This document shows, in pieces, positions 50,099 through 61,369 of a stretch of 64,000 bases of DNA. Under the pieces are notes generated by a model, which was not told where the DNA came from, made no database searches, and saw nothing but the letters and a program-made list of their open reading frames with translations. This stretch comes from Ceratothoa steindachneri. Lineage: Eukaryota; Arthropoda; Malacostraca; Isopoda; Cymothoidae. Position numbers and translations under genes: made by a program. The stretch is from positions 134,377,015 to 134,441,014 of the forward strand of contig OZ018321.1 in assembly GCA_963969495.1 (NCBI GenBank), written 5' to 3'. Position 1 is the stretch's first letter. Each line of letters starts with the position of its first letter.

Positions 50099-50620
50099 GT
50101 AGCAGAATAAGGTTGAAAGGCGACCACGTGCCATTCTGTACCCGCGTAGTTTTGAGATTGTCGCATGGAGCTTTGAAAGCACAGCTGAACCAGGGTGGGA
50201 GTGCAGCCTACTCCGTTATCAGAACCCAGCTGTATTTGCTTAGGGGCTGAATTCATCGTCTCCCATGGCCGCTTTTCAGCCAACATTCCTGACTTCCGTC
50301 ATAAGATTGAAGTTCGTTGAACATTCCACACTGACGTTATCACAATCCCCCCCCCCACACACACACACGGACTCGCCGACTTTTCCCCAAAATCGCCCGT
50401 GTGGGTGGAGGTGGCCGCCAAGTCACCAAAATACGCCTCACCGGGCGTCTATATAATCCTTCGAGTCAGTTTAGTAAGCAGAACTAATAGACTTCCGACC
50501 TACCACTGCGAACGAGCTGAAGGACGCTCGCCCCACCTCACCCCGCGATCGGAGACTTTGGCGATTTCGATTCGAGAAGGAAGGCTAAATCGACATCCGT
50601 GAACTCTGCCATAGTCAATC
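50099..50620 (+). repeat. 3' LTR of LTR-A
   Basis: See the element entry. It ends at GTCAATC; the next base begins an inverted-repeat arm related to the SINE tail. Confidence 0.87.
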
Positions 50621-50829
50621 AGATAAATGCAAGATAATGTTTGAAGGGGCAACGTCAGTCAAGAAGAAGTAACCAGATTCGATATAGAAAATAGTTATGG
50701 GGGAAGGGGCATTCCTTATTGTTAGTTTTTAATGTATTTATCTAGAATTTTATCTTTATCAAATCTATTTACTTTCTGAATTTCCTTTATCTTTAAGTTG
50801 GCCCTTCAAACATTATCTTGCATTTATCT
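50621..50829. repeat. 33-bp inverted repeat joining LTR-A to the SINE tail
   Basis: 50621-50653 (agataaatgcaagataatgt and the next 13 bases) is nearly the reverse complement of 50797-50829, which lies in the tail of the SINE. One arm therefore is an inverted scrap of the SINE tail directly beside the 3' LTR. Confidence 0.8.
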
Positions 50830-51095
50830 TGACTTCCGTTTTTCTTTCTTGAGGCGATCCACTTTATCTTGAGTCTTCTTGAGTGGTCCTTAAAGCGTTT
50901 TCCTTGATTTCCGTTTTCTTCGTAAAAGGTTTTGGAGTATTGAGTTTCGAACTCGGTACCGATAGATTTAAACGCCAATGCTCTTAGCCATTACGCCACG
51001 GCTTAGCCCGTACTGAGTTGGTAATTTAATGGGCTATTTATATTATCGATTTGGAAGGAATTTTTCTCTGATACATCTTCGCACCCCTACATACC
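50797..51095 (-). repeat. tRNA-derived SINE, copy 2
   Basis: In minus-strand sense: A box TGGCGTAATGG (50988-50998), a perfect match to the consensus, and B box GAGTTCGAAACTC (50942-50954), about 34 bases apart as in tRNAs. The preceding and following blocks match 17950-18182. No cloverleaf or CCA end was established, so SINE rather than tRNA gene. Confidence 0.7.
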
Positions 51096-51109
51096 CTCCA
51101 AACATGCGC

Positions 51110-51960
51110 AAGAAGAGAGAGACGAACGCAGCTCGCTTAGTGAAAATAAATCGTTGAATAGTTCTCCACCTGCCAGGTGAAGTCCATTTGGTGTCCCTCA
51201 TTGACCAGGCAGCGTGCTTGGAATGCTAATGGAAAAGCATCACGTCTCGAAAATGGGGAGAAAGTTGTCTCTAAGGACTCTGCCACGAACGCAGGGTTCA
51301 ATATGACGATCCAATCTTTTAGACGAACGGAGGCAGGTCTTGAGTGACTTTGCTCCAAATCCTTTTCTACCACTTCCGCATTCTTACAAGAGAATTCCTC
51401 CATTAAAGTGAAGATCCGTATTCCTCCTAATCTGAGCTACGAGCGTGCTTCGAAGTGAAATGAAATTTTTCCTTGCTTGACAAAATTCGCATAAGATGAG
51501 CTATGGTAGTGTTTCTAGGCGTGGCGCTTCTCTCTAAGAGCCATTTCACACTCAGACAAATGATGGTGCTAGAAAAAAACTCAACGCCCTCATTTACCAA
51601 CCTAAACATCACGAATGAGATAGGAAGGTCAATCATTTCATTGACTGCGTATCACTCCGTCCGATCTAAGCACCACCTAGGTGGTTTCTCGGGAAGCATC
51701 GACCCAGCTAAAAGTATTTGAATGGGAAAGTGAGAACTAGCATAGTGCTTATCGAATACTCTATCCAAAGTTTGTTTGTACATTGGGAAAACATCAGAAA
51801 AAATCGAAATAGGAAAATGAATCGGGCTTAGAAGAGTGGTATGTTAGCTCATCTATTGTAAGGACACCCTTGAGAATGATAGTGTAGTCCACCTAGAGTG
51901 GTTGAGTGCGTTTAAATCGCCGATGAGGTGGATGAGAAAGATCCTTGGCCATCATATTAT
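51110..51960 (-). pseudogene. RNase-H-bearing LINE, copy E: endonuclease and linker
   Basis: Minus strand. LIGDLNALNHSRW is an endonuclease GD.N block; HYASSHFPIQILL corresponds to the SDH block of copy B (HSSDHFAIQISYF); IDLPISFVMFRLVN and the frames at 51427-51636 and 51137-51403 parallel the EN-RT linker of copy B at 53.9-54.6 kb. Too decayed to assign exact ends. Confidence 0.6.
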
Positions 51961-52099
51961 GATGCAAAACCTACTGGTGGGGGGATATAAATAAGAGATT
52001 AGTTACCGTTCACGTGCAACTCTACTGCTACTGCCTTTAAGAAGGTATTTAGATACAAAGAGAAAAAGGAGACATGTGACCTGCATTATAAGGCGCAAC

Positions 52100-53850
52100 T
52101 GACTACTAGGTCTCTAATCCGTGTTGTGGAAGTCGTGAAACACTTGAACCCCGCGAGGAGGGGCAGAAAACCCCAAATGGCAAAAAACGACAAAAAACAA
52201 ACTAGCAAAACTAAAAAAGAAAAGAAAAAAAGAAAGCATGCTACTGCGTTCGGAAGAAGGACTGCCTCCCTGCGGAGCGCTAGAATGCACTTAACATAAA
52301 AAAATATAAGAGTAGCCAGCTGCTTCCAAAAAATACAAAAGTCCATAGTCGAGTTACACGAACCAGGCCTAAGTACGAGAGAAAGGCGTTAGCGACCCAG
52401 CTCGTCTCGGAACTGTGAAAGGTAACGTCCGCGAAGATTCCCTAGACTGAGACACAGCAAAAATGTCCGGAAAAGATTTGGGGACGAAGCAGCCGTCGCA
52501 GTAAGGTACATGGGTTTTCTATATCAAATGGTGGTGCATCTCTCGACTGTGCCCAATTCAGAGAGAACAGAAAGAGACCTGAAGAGTTCGAGACATTAGG
52601 GGAAGGTCAACGGGAAGAGTCTCAGTGCAATGGTGGGCAGCTTTAAGTTACCCTCGGCCCTCTCACATTCCTTTTGCCAGACTGCCCGGATGGCTGAACT
52701 GATTCCTGGCATGTCGTCAGTGTGAATCAAAGCGAAATGCTCCTATGGTCGCTCAGTCCTCGTGTTCTCTTTGGCCCCCCTCATCGGCTCACTCATTATC
52801 CGCATTATCCATATGTCTAGAAATGCAGATAATCACATAATCCACCCGCCTAATGGCAACCGCGGTGTTAGGGATACCGCGAACCAATGGATGCGGAGAT
52901 TACAATGCAATGTGCAAGGTGAGGATTTAGGCGCTTTGTGAGTAGCTAAAGATCACAATCTGGTCTTCAAACCGAGCACGAAGCGTTATTTCCAATAGCA
53001 AGAGGTGTATTGAAACTAGCTTGGCCGTGAAGACAGACGCACCACCTGGTAGTGCCCCGCTGACTTCAAACAGAGGAGGATACGTCGTGGAAGTCGACCT
53101 CGCCTTCGGAGTTGGAGCCATCGGTAAACACCGGTACAAAGCCAGCGTGATACCAAAACAATACTCTCGGCTCCGGAGAAGCTTTTTGACACATATTTGA
53201 CTATTTGGCAAATAGTCAAAGGTGGTATTCTCCACCCGAGAGCTACATTGAGCTATCGAACAAGTTTTCTAGCCTTAAACCAAAAAGTTATAGGGTAAGT
53301 CTTAGTCTTAAACCAAAAAGGCATAGGGTATGTCCTAGCTTTAAACCAAAACGGCATAGGGTATGAGTAAAACGCCGGATCAGCGCTTACAAGTGTATAT
53401 ATAATCCACTGTGCACGGCATCTGGAACGCACCATAAAAGATTTACAGGTTGTCTAATTAGAACACAGCGAGAACATCTTCCGTCTACATCAAGCCGATA
53501 TTGTTGATGTTCTATGCAAAGAGTGTCACACTGATGAACACTTTTCTCTATGACGCCCTCTTCCTGCTTTATTGAGCCGAGGAAGTTTCTCCCAAACGTA
53601 CCCTGAATCTACGATCTCGCAAGTATTCAGATATGGAGACTGGAAGGCGTCTCCTCGCTCCCATTATGTGGATGCATTCCATGATACCGTATCGCCATGT
53701 GATATCATAGGCCTTCTCTTGATCGAAAAACACCATGGCGTGGTGCTGTCTCCGAAGGAAGGCATCGGAAATCTCTATTTTTATTCAAGACATAAACATC
53801 CTACGTAGACTGGAACGTCCGAAAGTCGTATAGTACATAAGATGACATAG
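52100..53850 (-). pseudogene. RNase-H-bearing LINE, copy B: RT, RNase H, C-terminal part
   Basis: RT (53400-53760, minus): VFFDQEKAYDITWRYGIMEC, EYLRDRRFRVRLGETSSAQ, then a catalytic-site remnant with LDNL where YxDD is expected. Between RT and RNase H lies an in-frame 33-bp triplication (53271-53369). RNase H (52927-53235): PPLFEVSGALPGGASVFTAK, VIFSYSQSALSA-like (Ser-Asp-Ser with Asp mutated to Tyr). C-terminal sequence to about 52100 aligns by eye with copy C at 61370-61960. Heavy decay. Confidence 0.78.
53271..53369. repeat. 33-bp tandem triplication in LINE copy B
   Basis: Three units of the form ag(c/t)(c/t)ttaaaccaaaa... ending agggtatg. A multiple of three, at the same place in the LINE as the 45-bp duplication of copy C. 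Confidence 0.9.
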
Positions 53851-53899
53851 AAATGCTAATCTAACATTTAACCATTATTCCATCTACTTGCACACACGG

Positions 53900-54950
53900 G
53901 GGTTTGAGGAATTGTTTACAAACAGGCCAAGATAGAGTGGTCTCTCCCGGGATCCTGTTGAATAAATCTAACAAATATTCATATCTTGCTCACCTATGCG
54001 TCGAATCATGGCATACATACATCGCCCGGACAGTCTGCAATGCATATCATGAAGCAAGAGCGGAAAGCAACTCACTCAGCGAAAAAGTGCCGTTGAAGGG
54101 TGTTTTAAGCACCACTGCCTCTGGAAGTAAAAATCCAATCCATGGCCTTCAGTGATATCACGCCATGCAATAATTTGCTGGCAAAAAGCATCCCGGCTTG
54201 AGAATGTGGAGAAAGCGGTCGCGAAGATCTCCGTCAAGGACAGATGTTCCAAAATTTGTCTGTGTAGTTCTGGAGAACGGGATGGGCTCCTAGGAGAACT
54301 TGCCTAGAATCCTTTTAACTCGCCTTTTCACTTCTGCAAGAGGAGTCTTCCCGTCAAATGAAGAAACATATGACCGCCAAGAGCGCCAGACCTATTTTGA
54401 ATCACCCCGAACCTAGCCAAAGCTCGTCGAAATTTACCTACGGTGAAATCGTTCAGGAGGCGCTTATAGAGCATGTCGTTATATTGCTTCTCTATGAGAG
54501 AATCGGACGTGTTGTAACCGGTCAAACGTTTTAAGAATAGTAGTAGGCCCACTGCGATTAGATTGCGGAGTAGACCATCCCACCTGATTGAAGTACTACC
54601 AAAGTGGTTTCTCAGGCGGGAACAAATTAAAGTATGATATTTGAATGGCAAAGTGGTCACTACTATGACGATCATCAACCACCTCCCATCCAAAATCAGG
54701 ATATGCTTCTGGAGAGCAAAAAGACAGATCAAGAAGTAGTTGTCGAGCAGGGATACGTAAACTCACTAACATTCAGGATACCTATCTCCAGCTCTTCGAT
54801 CATGTCTTAACCTATGGGATTGATCGGCCAGTCTCCGCGGAGGGTGTTTGTACAGTTCAAATCCCCGATGAGGAGAAAGGGCCTAGCGAACAGTGCCAGG
54901 CGCAGCGGAAATCCCGGCGGTAAGGTAGAACCTGGCTGCAGAAGCTAGCA
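53900..54950 (-). pseudogene. RNase-H-bearing LINE, copy B: endonuclease and linker
   Basis: PFLLIGDLNCTNTLRGDWP, EELEIGILNVSEFTYPCSTT and DDRHSSDHFAIQIS-like text (frames around 54640-54920) are APE endonuclease blocks. The 54328-54732 frame adds WDGLLRNLIAVGLLLF and IEKQYNDMLY of the linker to RT. RT N-terminus is missing between 53850 and 53900. Confidence 0.7.
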
Positions 54951-55379
54951 TGCTCGTAAGCATAGAGGGCAAGGAACAGAGAGTACCTTTCAAATTAGAG
55001 ACGCGTAAAAAATTGCAGGTTGCACAAGGTACAACAGGACCAATTCCTTGGCCTTTCAGAAAGTGAGTGGGTGTGAAGCATGAACAACCAGGCTCATTTC
55101 CAGAAGATAAGATCTACATTTTATTGATGAAACATGGGGTGGTTCACCGCATTTCACATATTTGACATTGCATAATATGGATTCATCATGTAATTCCTTT
55201 GAGCAGTTTGGGTAGATTTGGGTTTACCCGACTTGGCACATCAGCAAGTTCGATTAGTATAGCACAAGGTGCAGCAATGATAACACATCTGGGGCAGTGG
55301 CACAATGACTTGACGCGCTAGCAATACCAACTAACACACACCTACTCACTGAGCCTGTGGTCTCGAAGTACTTGCCACC
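54951..55379. other. Decayed LINE sequence, no readable domain
   Basis: Lies between ORF1 and endonuclease of copy B; I can read no domain. Confidence 0.4.
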
Positions 55380-56300
55380 ACAGTTTTTTAATCACAACTT
55401 CGAACTTGACCGCTCCCTAGTCGGCCAGCTCTTCGATGATATCCTCTAAGGGGTAGTCCTTGAGTTCCTTCGCGTAAACCACCCCTTTAACGAAATTCAT
55501 GTTAGAGCTCTTACCATGTCTAGTTTCAAATAGTCCCCCGCATTCACTAAAAGGGTCCCGTCCTAAAAACAGGGGACCTTTGGTTTTCTACCTAGAACCC
55601 TAATTAATGCCTTGCATTTATGAAGCATGTTTCCTTTTGGATAACAGGCTCCCATCAAGAGAACGAACAATCAGGAAATGCTTGAAACTAGCTGGCTCAA
55701 AGACGCAGGGCACCCTTTTTTTTAAGGGGGCCTGAAGTTAACGGGGCTCCACTCACCCTATCTGCAACTTCAGTCTTTGTCATAGCGTGAATATCGCCGC
55801 CTAAGGGCACCTCGGATCCAGACGTGCCAGTCCTGGCCAGGGCAGCTGCCATAAAGCAGGCAGCCCGTTCTTCAACGGACCTCTCCCCCCACCGGAAGGA
55901 GTGGAACAAGACAGCCTCAGCCGTGTTCTTTTCCGAAATGTAGAAGTCCATTGCTAACAAGGGGCCACTACCATGGGAGGGGATCTCTCCTCTCCTAGTG
56001 AGTAATCAGGAGACGGGACGCCTTATAAGGCTTTCAAAAAGGGGCAAACTTTGGCTCGGGGGAGGGAGGCTCCCAGTGAGTTTCTGTTCGCCCTCTTGGA
56101 AAACCTTACTATCCCCGGCTCCAAAAATGGCAAATAAGAAGACCCTTTGTCGCGCAAAAGGAGTTTTATGGGAGCGCCTCCACCAGTCAAAGAGGCAAAT
56201 CTTTCGCCCACACCAACAACAAGATGTTGGGAAAAGAAGAGGGGTTGTGAGCTATATCACATGTCAAACCGCTCCCGCCTATCACATCTAAGAGATTTTA
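55380..56300 (-). pseudogene. LINE ORF1 (gag-like), copy B
   Basis: Minus strand: GGGAPIKLLLRDKG, MLAMDFYISEKNTAEAVLFH and a G/T-rich region (55697-55960), VFEPASFKHF-like text near 55680, then NFVKGVVYAKELKDYPLEDI and ELADQGAVKFEVVIKK (about 55400-55510). The last two are the RNA-binding-like block of I/Jockey ORF1 proteins (KGVIY...L..YPxEEI..EL..QGV). The zinc knuckles that copy D keeps are lost here. Confidence 0.7.
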
Positions 56301-56689
56301 GACTTTTCAGGTCTCCTCTCAGCTGCTTTGAAGTTTGTTGTTCGCACCTGTATTGCAACGTAAACCAGACATAATTTGCCAAGCGGACAGGTCACTCCAC
56401 AATGGCCGCAGCTCACAACTAAGAAGAGAGAGATAGGCAGTGCGACAGGTTTTATTTCCTTACTAGGTTATACTAATCGTTGACAGGACGGCCAGGATCT
56501 GAATCTGCTATAGCAAATCCAGAGACGGGACCATAGAGATTTAGGTGGTATGGCAGCGTCCCAAATTTTCACTCAGGACGAGAGGATGTGCAGCTCCTCC
56601 AGATAGCAAGTGTAACAGCTACACAAGGTAGGTACCCATCTGCGAGAACCATTCACTTCGATCTGTTTGACTATTTTCGGATCATAATA
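56301..56689. other. No gene recognised
   Basis: Short unrecognised stretch between LINE copy B and a Gypsy integrase tail. Confidence 0.4.
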
Positions 56690-57700
56690 GATCGTTTTAC
56701 GCTCTGGCGAAAGGCTCTGCTTATTAAGACATTCAAACCTTCTACTGTTACTTGAGAGCCTTCATTGCAGGCTGGATCTCGCGCTTTGGTGTTCTTTCAA
56801 TAATCATCACCAATCGCGGAAGCCAGTTCGAATCGCATCAGTGGCAAGTGCTTATGTCAGTCATTGGCCCATTTCGCCTCCATAGAAAAATCAAGAATAG
56901 TTTACGCTCCACTGATCCTAGTATTACGTGGGTGGACACGCTGCCACTGATCCTACTGTGGACTGGTTTATACCTAAAGAAAACTTGTTCTGCTCTGCTG
57001 CGAAATTAGTTTATGATACACACCGTCTTCTTCCTAGTCAATTCTTTTCTTCTTCTGACTAACCTCAACTTTTTTCTCTAGATCCTACTTCCTGTGTACA
57101 CAATTTATTATGAACCGCCTCTTGAGTGCCTGCTAATCATGATGCTTTTTTATGTTTTTGTCTGTTGTGGCAGAACACTTACCGTTACAGCCGGTATATG
57201 ACGGACCATTCGTCACCATTTCCAGATAGGACAAAATTATTTGTCCTACAGCGTGGGACCACATAGAGTACCGTTTGTCTGTACTTCCTTAAACATGCAT
57301 TTATTGACGCTGTCCAGCCTGAACAGCTCTCGCTGTCTCACTCCACTATAAATGAAAATCGTGCAGATGTACCTAATAATGTTTTCTATATTCTTACTAC
57401 TGTCACCTCTACTACCCCAACTTCTACTTCCCAAATACTGCCACCTCCCCCTTTTTTGCAGGAACCCTCGTCGACAGTGGTAGGCAGTCAGGAGAACATT
57501 CAGCCTCAGTAAGCCTAAGTATGGGACACCGAATCAAGCCATTCACCTTCAGTCTTACCACATTTGCGCTTGCGAGTGCCCTGCAATTTTCAAATGGCAC
57601 TGCCAACAATTTGAATCTCCAAGCTGATCGTCAGCCACAAGGCATTATTATTCGTTCTGGCAGACATGTTCAAACGCCGGTTCATTGCCTAGACTGAACA
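56690..57700 (+). pseudogene. Gypsy integrase core to end of pol
   Basis: AFIAGWISRFGVLSIIITNR and GSQFESHQWQVLM (56752-56880) are the second catalytic block, with the usual TDRG Asp changed to Asn (TNRG). WVDTLPLILLWTGL and KLVYDTHRLLPSQFF lead into the chromodomain-like end: IYDGPFVTISRSDKF. Pol closes with IIRSGRHVQTPVHCLD and a stop at about 57696. A polypurine stretch, gggcgggaaat, and TGTAGTGG at 57783 suggest the start of a 3' LTR. Here integrase ends pol, the ordinary Gypsy order, in contrast to the element at 9.6-15.5 kb. Confidence 0.82.
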
Positions 57701-57782
57701 TTTTGGTATAAATTTTTCCATGTTAATTTTTGTATGTATATAAATCTGTTTGAAGTGCGTAACTCATATGGGCGGGAAATAT

Positions 57783-58200
57783 TGTAGTGGATTACACTCA
57801 TCTTAATGCATCTTATAATCACGAAAAATTTAAAATCACTTCTTAGTTATTGGAATCCCAACTTAAAGATATAAACTTTCTTCTTTAATCTGGTAACACT
57901 CTTCTTTGCTAGGGTTATTTTCATAAAGCACATTTCCACTCCTGCTTAACGATTCACATTAATAGGTTTGTTTTATATAGTGTTAAGGTGTACAAAAAGA
58001 AACCTGTATAAAATTGTAAGTATCCAGAACAGTTTAGCTATTAGTTCATTACTGTATTGTACATATAATTATACATTGCCACAATTCATATCCAATGTTA
58101 CATACATTAGAACAAATGCATCCAATTACATTGCCCTAAGTAAATTACCCCCAAATTGCTATTTTAAACTCTTACAATCCCATATTTAACGTGTTTTAAT
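57783..58200 (+). repeat. Possible 3' LTR of the Gypsy integrase fragment
   Basis: Begins TGTAGTGGATTACAC after a polypurine run. No second copy is in the window, so the end is a guess. Confidence 0.35.
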
Positions 58201-58289
58201 GTCTTCTTTTTCTCTCTCAGGTACAGGTTGATGTATCGGTAAACGCTTAATAACATTGGAGAAAATCGAGAGTAAATTTGATAGCTGTA

Positions 58290-59060
58290 AAACGTAACAT
58301 GGACAGCTTCAACGGAAACTACTAGGCTGTGACCAGGAGAGAAAAATATAGCAGGCGTTTTGACTGCGTCCGCCTGCCAGAATTAATCCAACAACTGCAA
58401 AACAATGTGATGGAAGACCCAAGCAAAGGAATCCACCTTTGGCGAGAGAGGTGAGTGTTTGAGAAGCTGGCGCTGAATGAAAACCTTTGCTACCACTCAT
58501 ACAAGAGAAGCTAGGGACACATTCTGTCAGCCAAGGCCACGCAGAAACGCTTGACGCAGGCAAAGAAGCTACAGAACAAGCCAAAGCATCCTGTTGAACC
58601 GGAGACGATTTAGTTCTCCTCATATGAAAATAACTTCTGCCAGCACTAGTTGCACAACATCCAGGACAACAGGTGGTTTGCCTACAATCCAAGTGATGTT
58701 TCATGTATCATTAAGACCAAATTCCCTCAAGTGAAACTGACGTAATGCTATCTCACCTCTTTTAACAAGTTCTTAGGCTCAATTCAGCAGGTTATGTGGA
58801 ACTGCTGGAGACGGGTTAAACACTGGCTAGATATGGTTGTTGCTGGAAGGCCATACGACCGGAAAGAGGCAGAATTTCTACGACTTCACCACCTCCACTT
58901 TCTGTCCTCCTAATTTCCCCGATTGTAATATCATTGATTGCTATGTTTAGGGCACGGTTAAGAAAGGCACTGACCGTTGGCCTGCAACACAAAGGCCAAG
59001 CTAGTGACCAAGATCAAGGTATTCGAAGATCTTTCCAGGGACACACTAAGTAACTAGTAA
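58290..59060 (+). pseudogene. Tc1/mariner-superfamily transposase (VWG/VER type), decayed
   Basis: Plus strand: LPELIQQLQNNVMEDPSKGI, NENLCYHSYKRS, RLTQAKKLQNKPKHPVEPET, FSSYENNFCQH (Asp of the usual DE-NFCQ block replaced by Tyr), NIQDNRWFAYNPSDV, KTKFPQVKL, VVAGRPYD, then CYVWGT with KKGTD and LVTKIKVFEDLSRDT. Stops and frameshifts are frequent. Same broad family as the fragment at 3923-4242. The minus-strand ORF over 58309-58704 is its shadow. Confidence 0.72.
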
Positions 59061-59065
59061 CGTGC

Positions 59066-59277
59066 CCCAGAGGTCTATGTTGGGACCATTGATGTTCCAT
59101 ATTTATATAAATGATATGAAAACTGGCGCACTTGGTAAATTATCCAAATTTGCAGACTAAACAAAAATTGGGGGTAAAGTTTTAAATGAGAACGATAGCA
59201 AATTTATTCAGGGGGATCTAGATAAAATCTTCGAATAGTCTAATAAATGGAACATGAAATTCAATAATGATATTGTT
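59066..59277 (+). pseudogene. LINE reverse transcriptase scrap
   Basis: VPQRSMLGPLMFHIYINDM, KLSKFAD followed by a stop where the second catalytic Asp should be, TKIGGKVLNEND and WNMKFNND: RT motifs B, C and D of CR1-like LINEs. About 70 codons, fused to the end of the transposase remnant. Confidence 0.82.
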
Positions 59278-59390
59278 TAAATACGAATACGGAGCCCTGT
59301 TGTGGATTTAATGTCGCGTGAGTGAGCATCGTGGCGACAATGTCCAAAAGAGGACTACTAACATATTTGTGAAGAATGGAGCTGGCCCTG

Positions 59391-59394
<4 letters not shown>

Positions 59395-59482
<88 letters not shown>
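59395..59482. repeat. (TA)n microsatellite
   Basis: About 88 bases with no recognisable element at either side. Confidence 0.97.
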
Positions 59483-59486
<4 letters not shown>

Positions 59487-59570
59487 TATGGTTAATTTGG
59501 GGTTTATGCGCACCTTCGAATTTTGTGGGCGGTTTGTTATAAATATCTCTTATTTTTTTAAATATACGCA

Positions 59571-59599
59571 AAGTGTATATATCGCAGATATATACACTT
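59571..59599. repeat. Perfect 13-bp inverted repeat
   Basis: AAGTGTATATATC-gca-GATATATACACTT. Likely fold-back; may be incidental in AT-rich DNA. Confidence 0.8.
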
Positions 59600-60354
59600 T
59601 ATAGCGTTTTCACTACTTAATGTGAGCATATTTTTAATTATGATGTTATGACGAAAAATAGATTGGTCACCATCTTGGGAGAGACGTTGTGAATTTTGAA
59701 TCACATTATACTATTATTATATATTATTTGGAAGTTGTTTTTTCTGAATTAAAATATGATATGGAAATTTCCTATTAATACATTTTAAAGAGAGTATGGT
59801 TGATTTAAATAGCATTCGGGGGTGAGGCTTATACATATGTCTAAAATCAAGGAACGCGGTAGAAAAACTAGAGGCCTAACGACATTTATCAATCGCCTTT
59901 TGAATTCGAATCTAATGTTTGGCTTTCATATTAGGAATATTACGAGTTTTTCTTAATTGCGTAGGTGGGTGAGGGCTGCAACTCCCCACAATTGTAATAG
60001 CTTAACATACCTTCCCCCCCAAAAAAATGTCTAAATTAAAAACAATGGTTTTTAATTGTTTTTAATTTTTAATATCCTAATTGTAATTATTATATTCTAT
60101 TCACTTATTTTTTAGCAATTCCACATAATCCTTCAATATTAGTCTATTGTGAATTATCCAAGCCATAAAATTGTTGTAGGATTCTGTGTCGTCATGTTGT
60201 GTCGTAAGATTTCTCAATATCGAAGAAGATTCATAACATATGATGTCATCTTGTAAAAGATTCACGTATTGCAGGCTCAAAGCACAAAAGGTCAGTTGTA
60301 TCATGGTGTTTAAGAAAAACAAATTAGTAGGGAGAATGTAGGTTATTAACTTTT
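59600..60354. other. No gene recognised
   Basis: AT-rich. The 73-aa ORF at 60101-60322 (minus) has no known motif. Confidence 0.4.
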
Positions 60355-60870
60355 AAAAAACAGCCCAACCTGACGTTAACCATTTTCTCTAATAGTTTGC
60401 CCAGGCAGCTCTTGGCTCTCGAATAAGATATGACAGTAGCTGCCTGGATTTAAAGTATCTTTGCCGGTTGTAAGGAGCTTCATAACCATTTTCATCCGCG
60501 AAGAGGTCGGATAAAAGCCTTCACCCAAATAAGGTTGAAAACATCCAGTAAAATGTCATAATGGATTTCGTCAAGACCCAGGGAGCTCGATACATTAGAA
60601 TTACTTAATAATAAAAACGGTAGAGGTAGTTGGTCTAGAAGTTTCAAAATATCAGACTAGGTCACTGATAAGTCCGGTAAAAGGTATAAGGTGCAAATCG
60701 TTAAAAGTTTGGAGAAAAAAAAACTCAAGGTCACTGCTTGCTAAACAGTATGGAAGGGTATGAGTATAGAATAAGATGCTTTCGTTACTAAAATGGAAAC
60801 TCTCCCGTGGGCCCAAACTCCTCAAGGGAGGAGGGGGAGTTGAAGACTTAAAATTCATTAATCAAAGGGG
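60355..60870 (-). pseudogene. RNase-H-bearing LINE, copy F: RT N-terminal part
   Basis: Minus strand: SLGLDEIHYDILLDVFNLIW and VKAFI, then after frame changes SCLGKLLEKMVNVRLG, the motif 0-2 region of RT. DEIHYD and LIWVK match copy C (DCIHYDFL, LYNLF-VKGIY), so the same lineage. No later RT motif remains. Confidence 0.68.
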
Positions 60871-60999
60871 AAGGGCGTATTCCGAGATTATTTTTCTGAA
60901 GAAAAAAACCACTGAAGACAAAAGATTTTTAGTCACCGGCGACTTTACATCTTACCTACTATGTCGGTCGGTCCCCGTTTTTTGGGGGGTTATTTTGTC

Positions 61000-61196
61000 A
61001 TGTTGTTTTACATTCTCTTTCGAATGATATAGTTGTCAAAGTCCTCCCAAGGTTAGCCCGGGATTTACTTTCTTTTGTCCATAACATCATAACTATTCAG
61101 ACGATTCTAACGAAATTTGAAACACTTATGTTGTTTTACAGTATCTTTTGAATGATAGAATTGGCAAGGTCCCCCAAGGTTAGTCCGGGATTATTG
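61000..61196 (+). repeat. 128-bp spaced direct repeat
   Basis: The blocks at 61000-61068 and 61128-61196 share atgttgttttaca, gaatgata, aaggttag and ccgggatt in order. Two diverged copies of a tandem unit. Confidence 0.75.
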
Positions 61197-61369
61197 AATG
61201 TTTTGAAGGTCGTAAGGTTATAAATCAGAATAAGTGAGAGCACGCAACTTTTTTGGTCAGCAGACCTTTTGATACGCCCATCTGACGAGTGCCTTCAAGT
61301 GCATAAGTTGGTGTAATTAAAAATTCCGCCTAGTGCTGGGCTACTTTAAAATTTTCCAAATCAACTCCC

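Larger units (their letters stand above)
48784..50620 (+). mobile_element. LTR-A Gypsy retrotransposon, internally deleted
   Basis: Two direct repeats of about 520 bases (48784-49301 and 50099-50620). The 3' one starts TGTAGCAGAATAAGG and is preceded by a polypurine tract, ggggatgggaggga (50084-50097). Both carry TATATAA (about 49137 and 50451) before GAGTCAGTTTAGTAAGCAG. The interior is only 800 bases with an RT scrap. The third copy is at 15990-16495 (minus). No target duplication could be made out. Confidence 0.85.

Noticed and set aside
50941..51003. tRNA gene on the minus strand
   Set aside because: A and B boxes are present but no full cloverleaf was seen, and the region recurs with long shared flanks at 17950-18182, as expected for a SINE.
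58309..58704. 131-aa Cys-rich minus-strand ORF
   Set aside because: Antisense of a recognisable Tc1/mariner transposase pseudogene.
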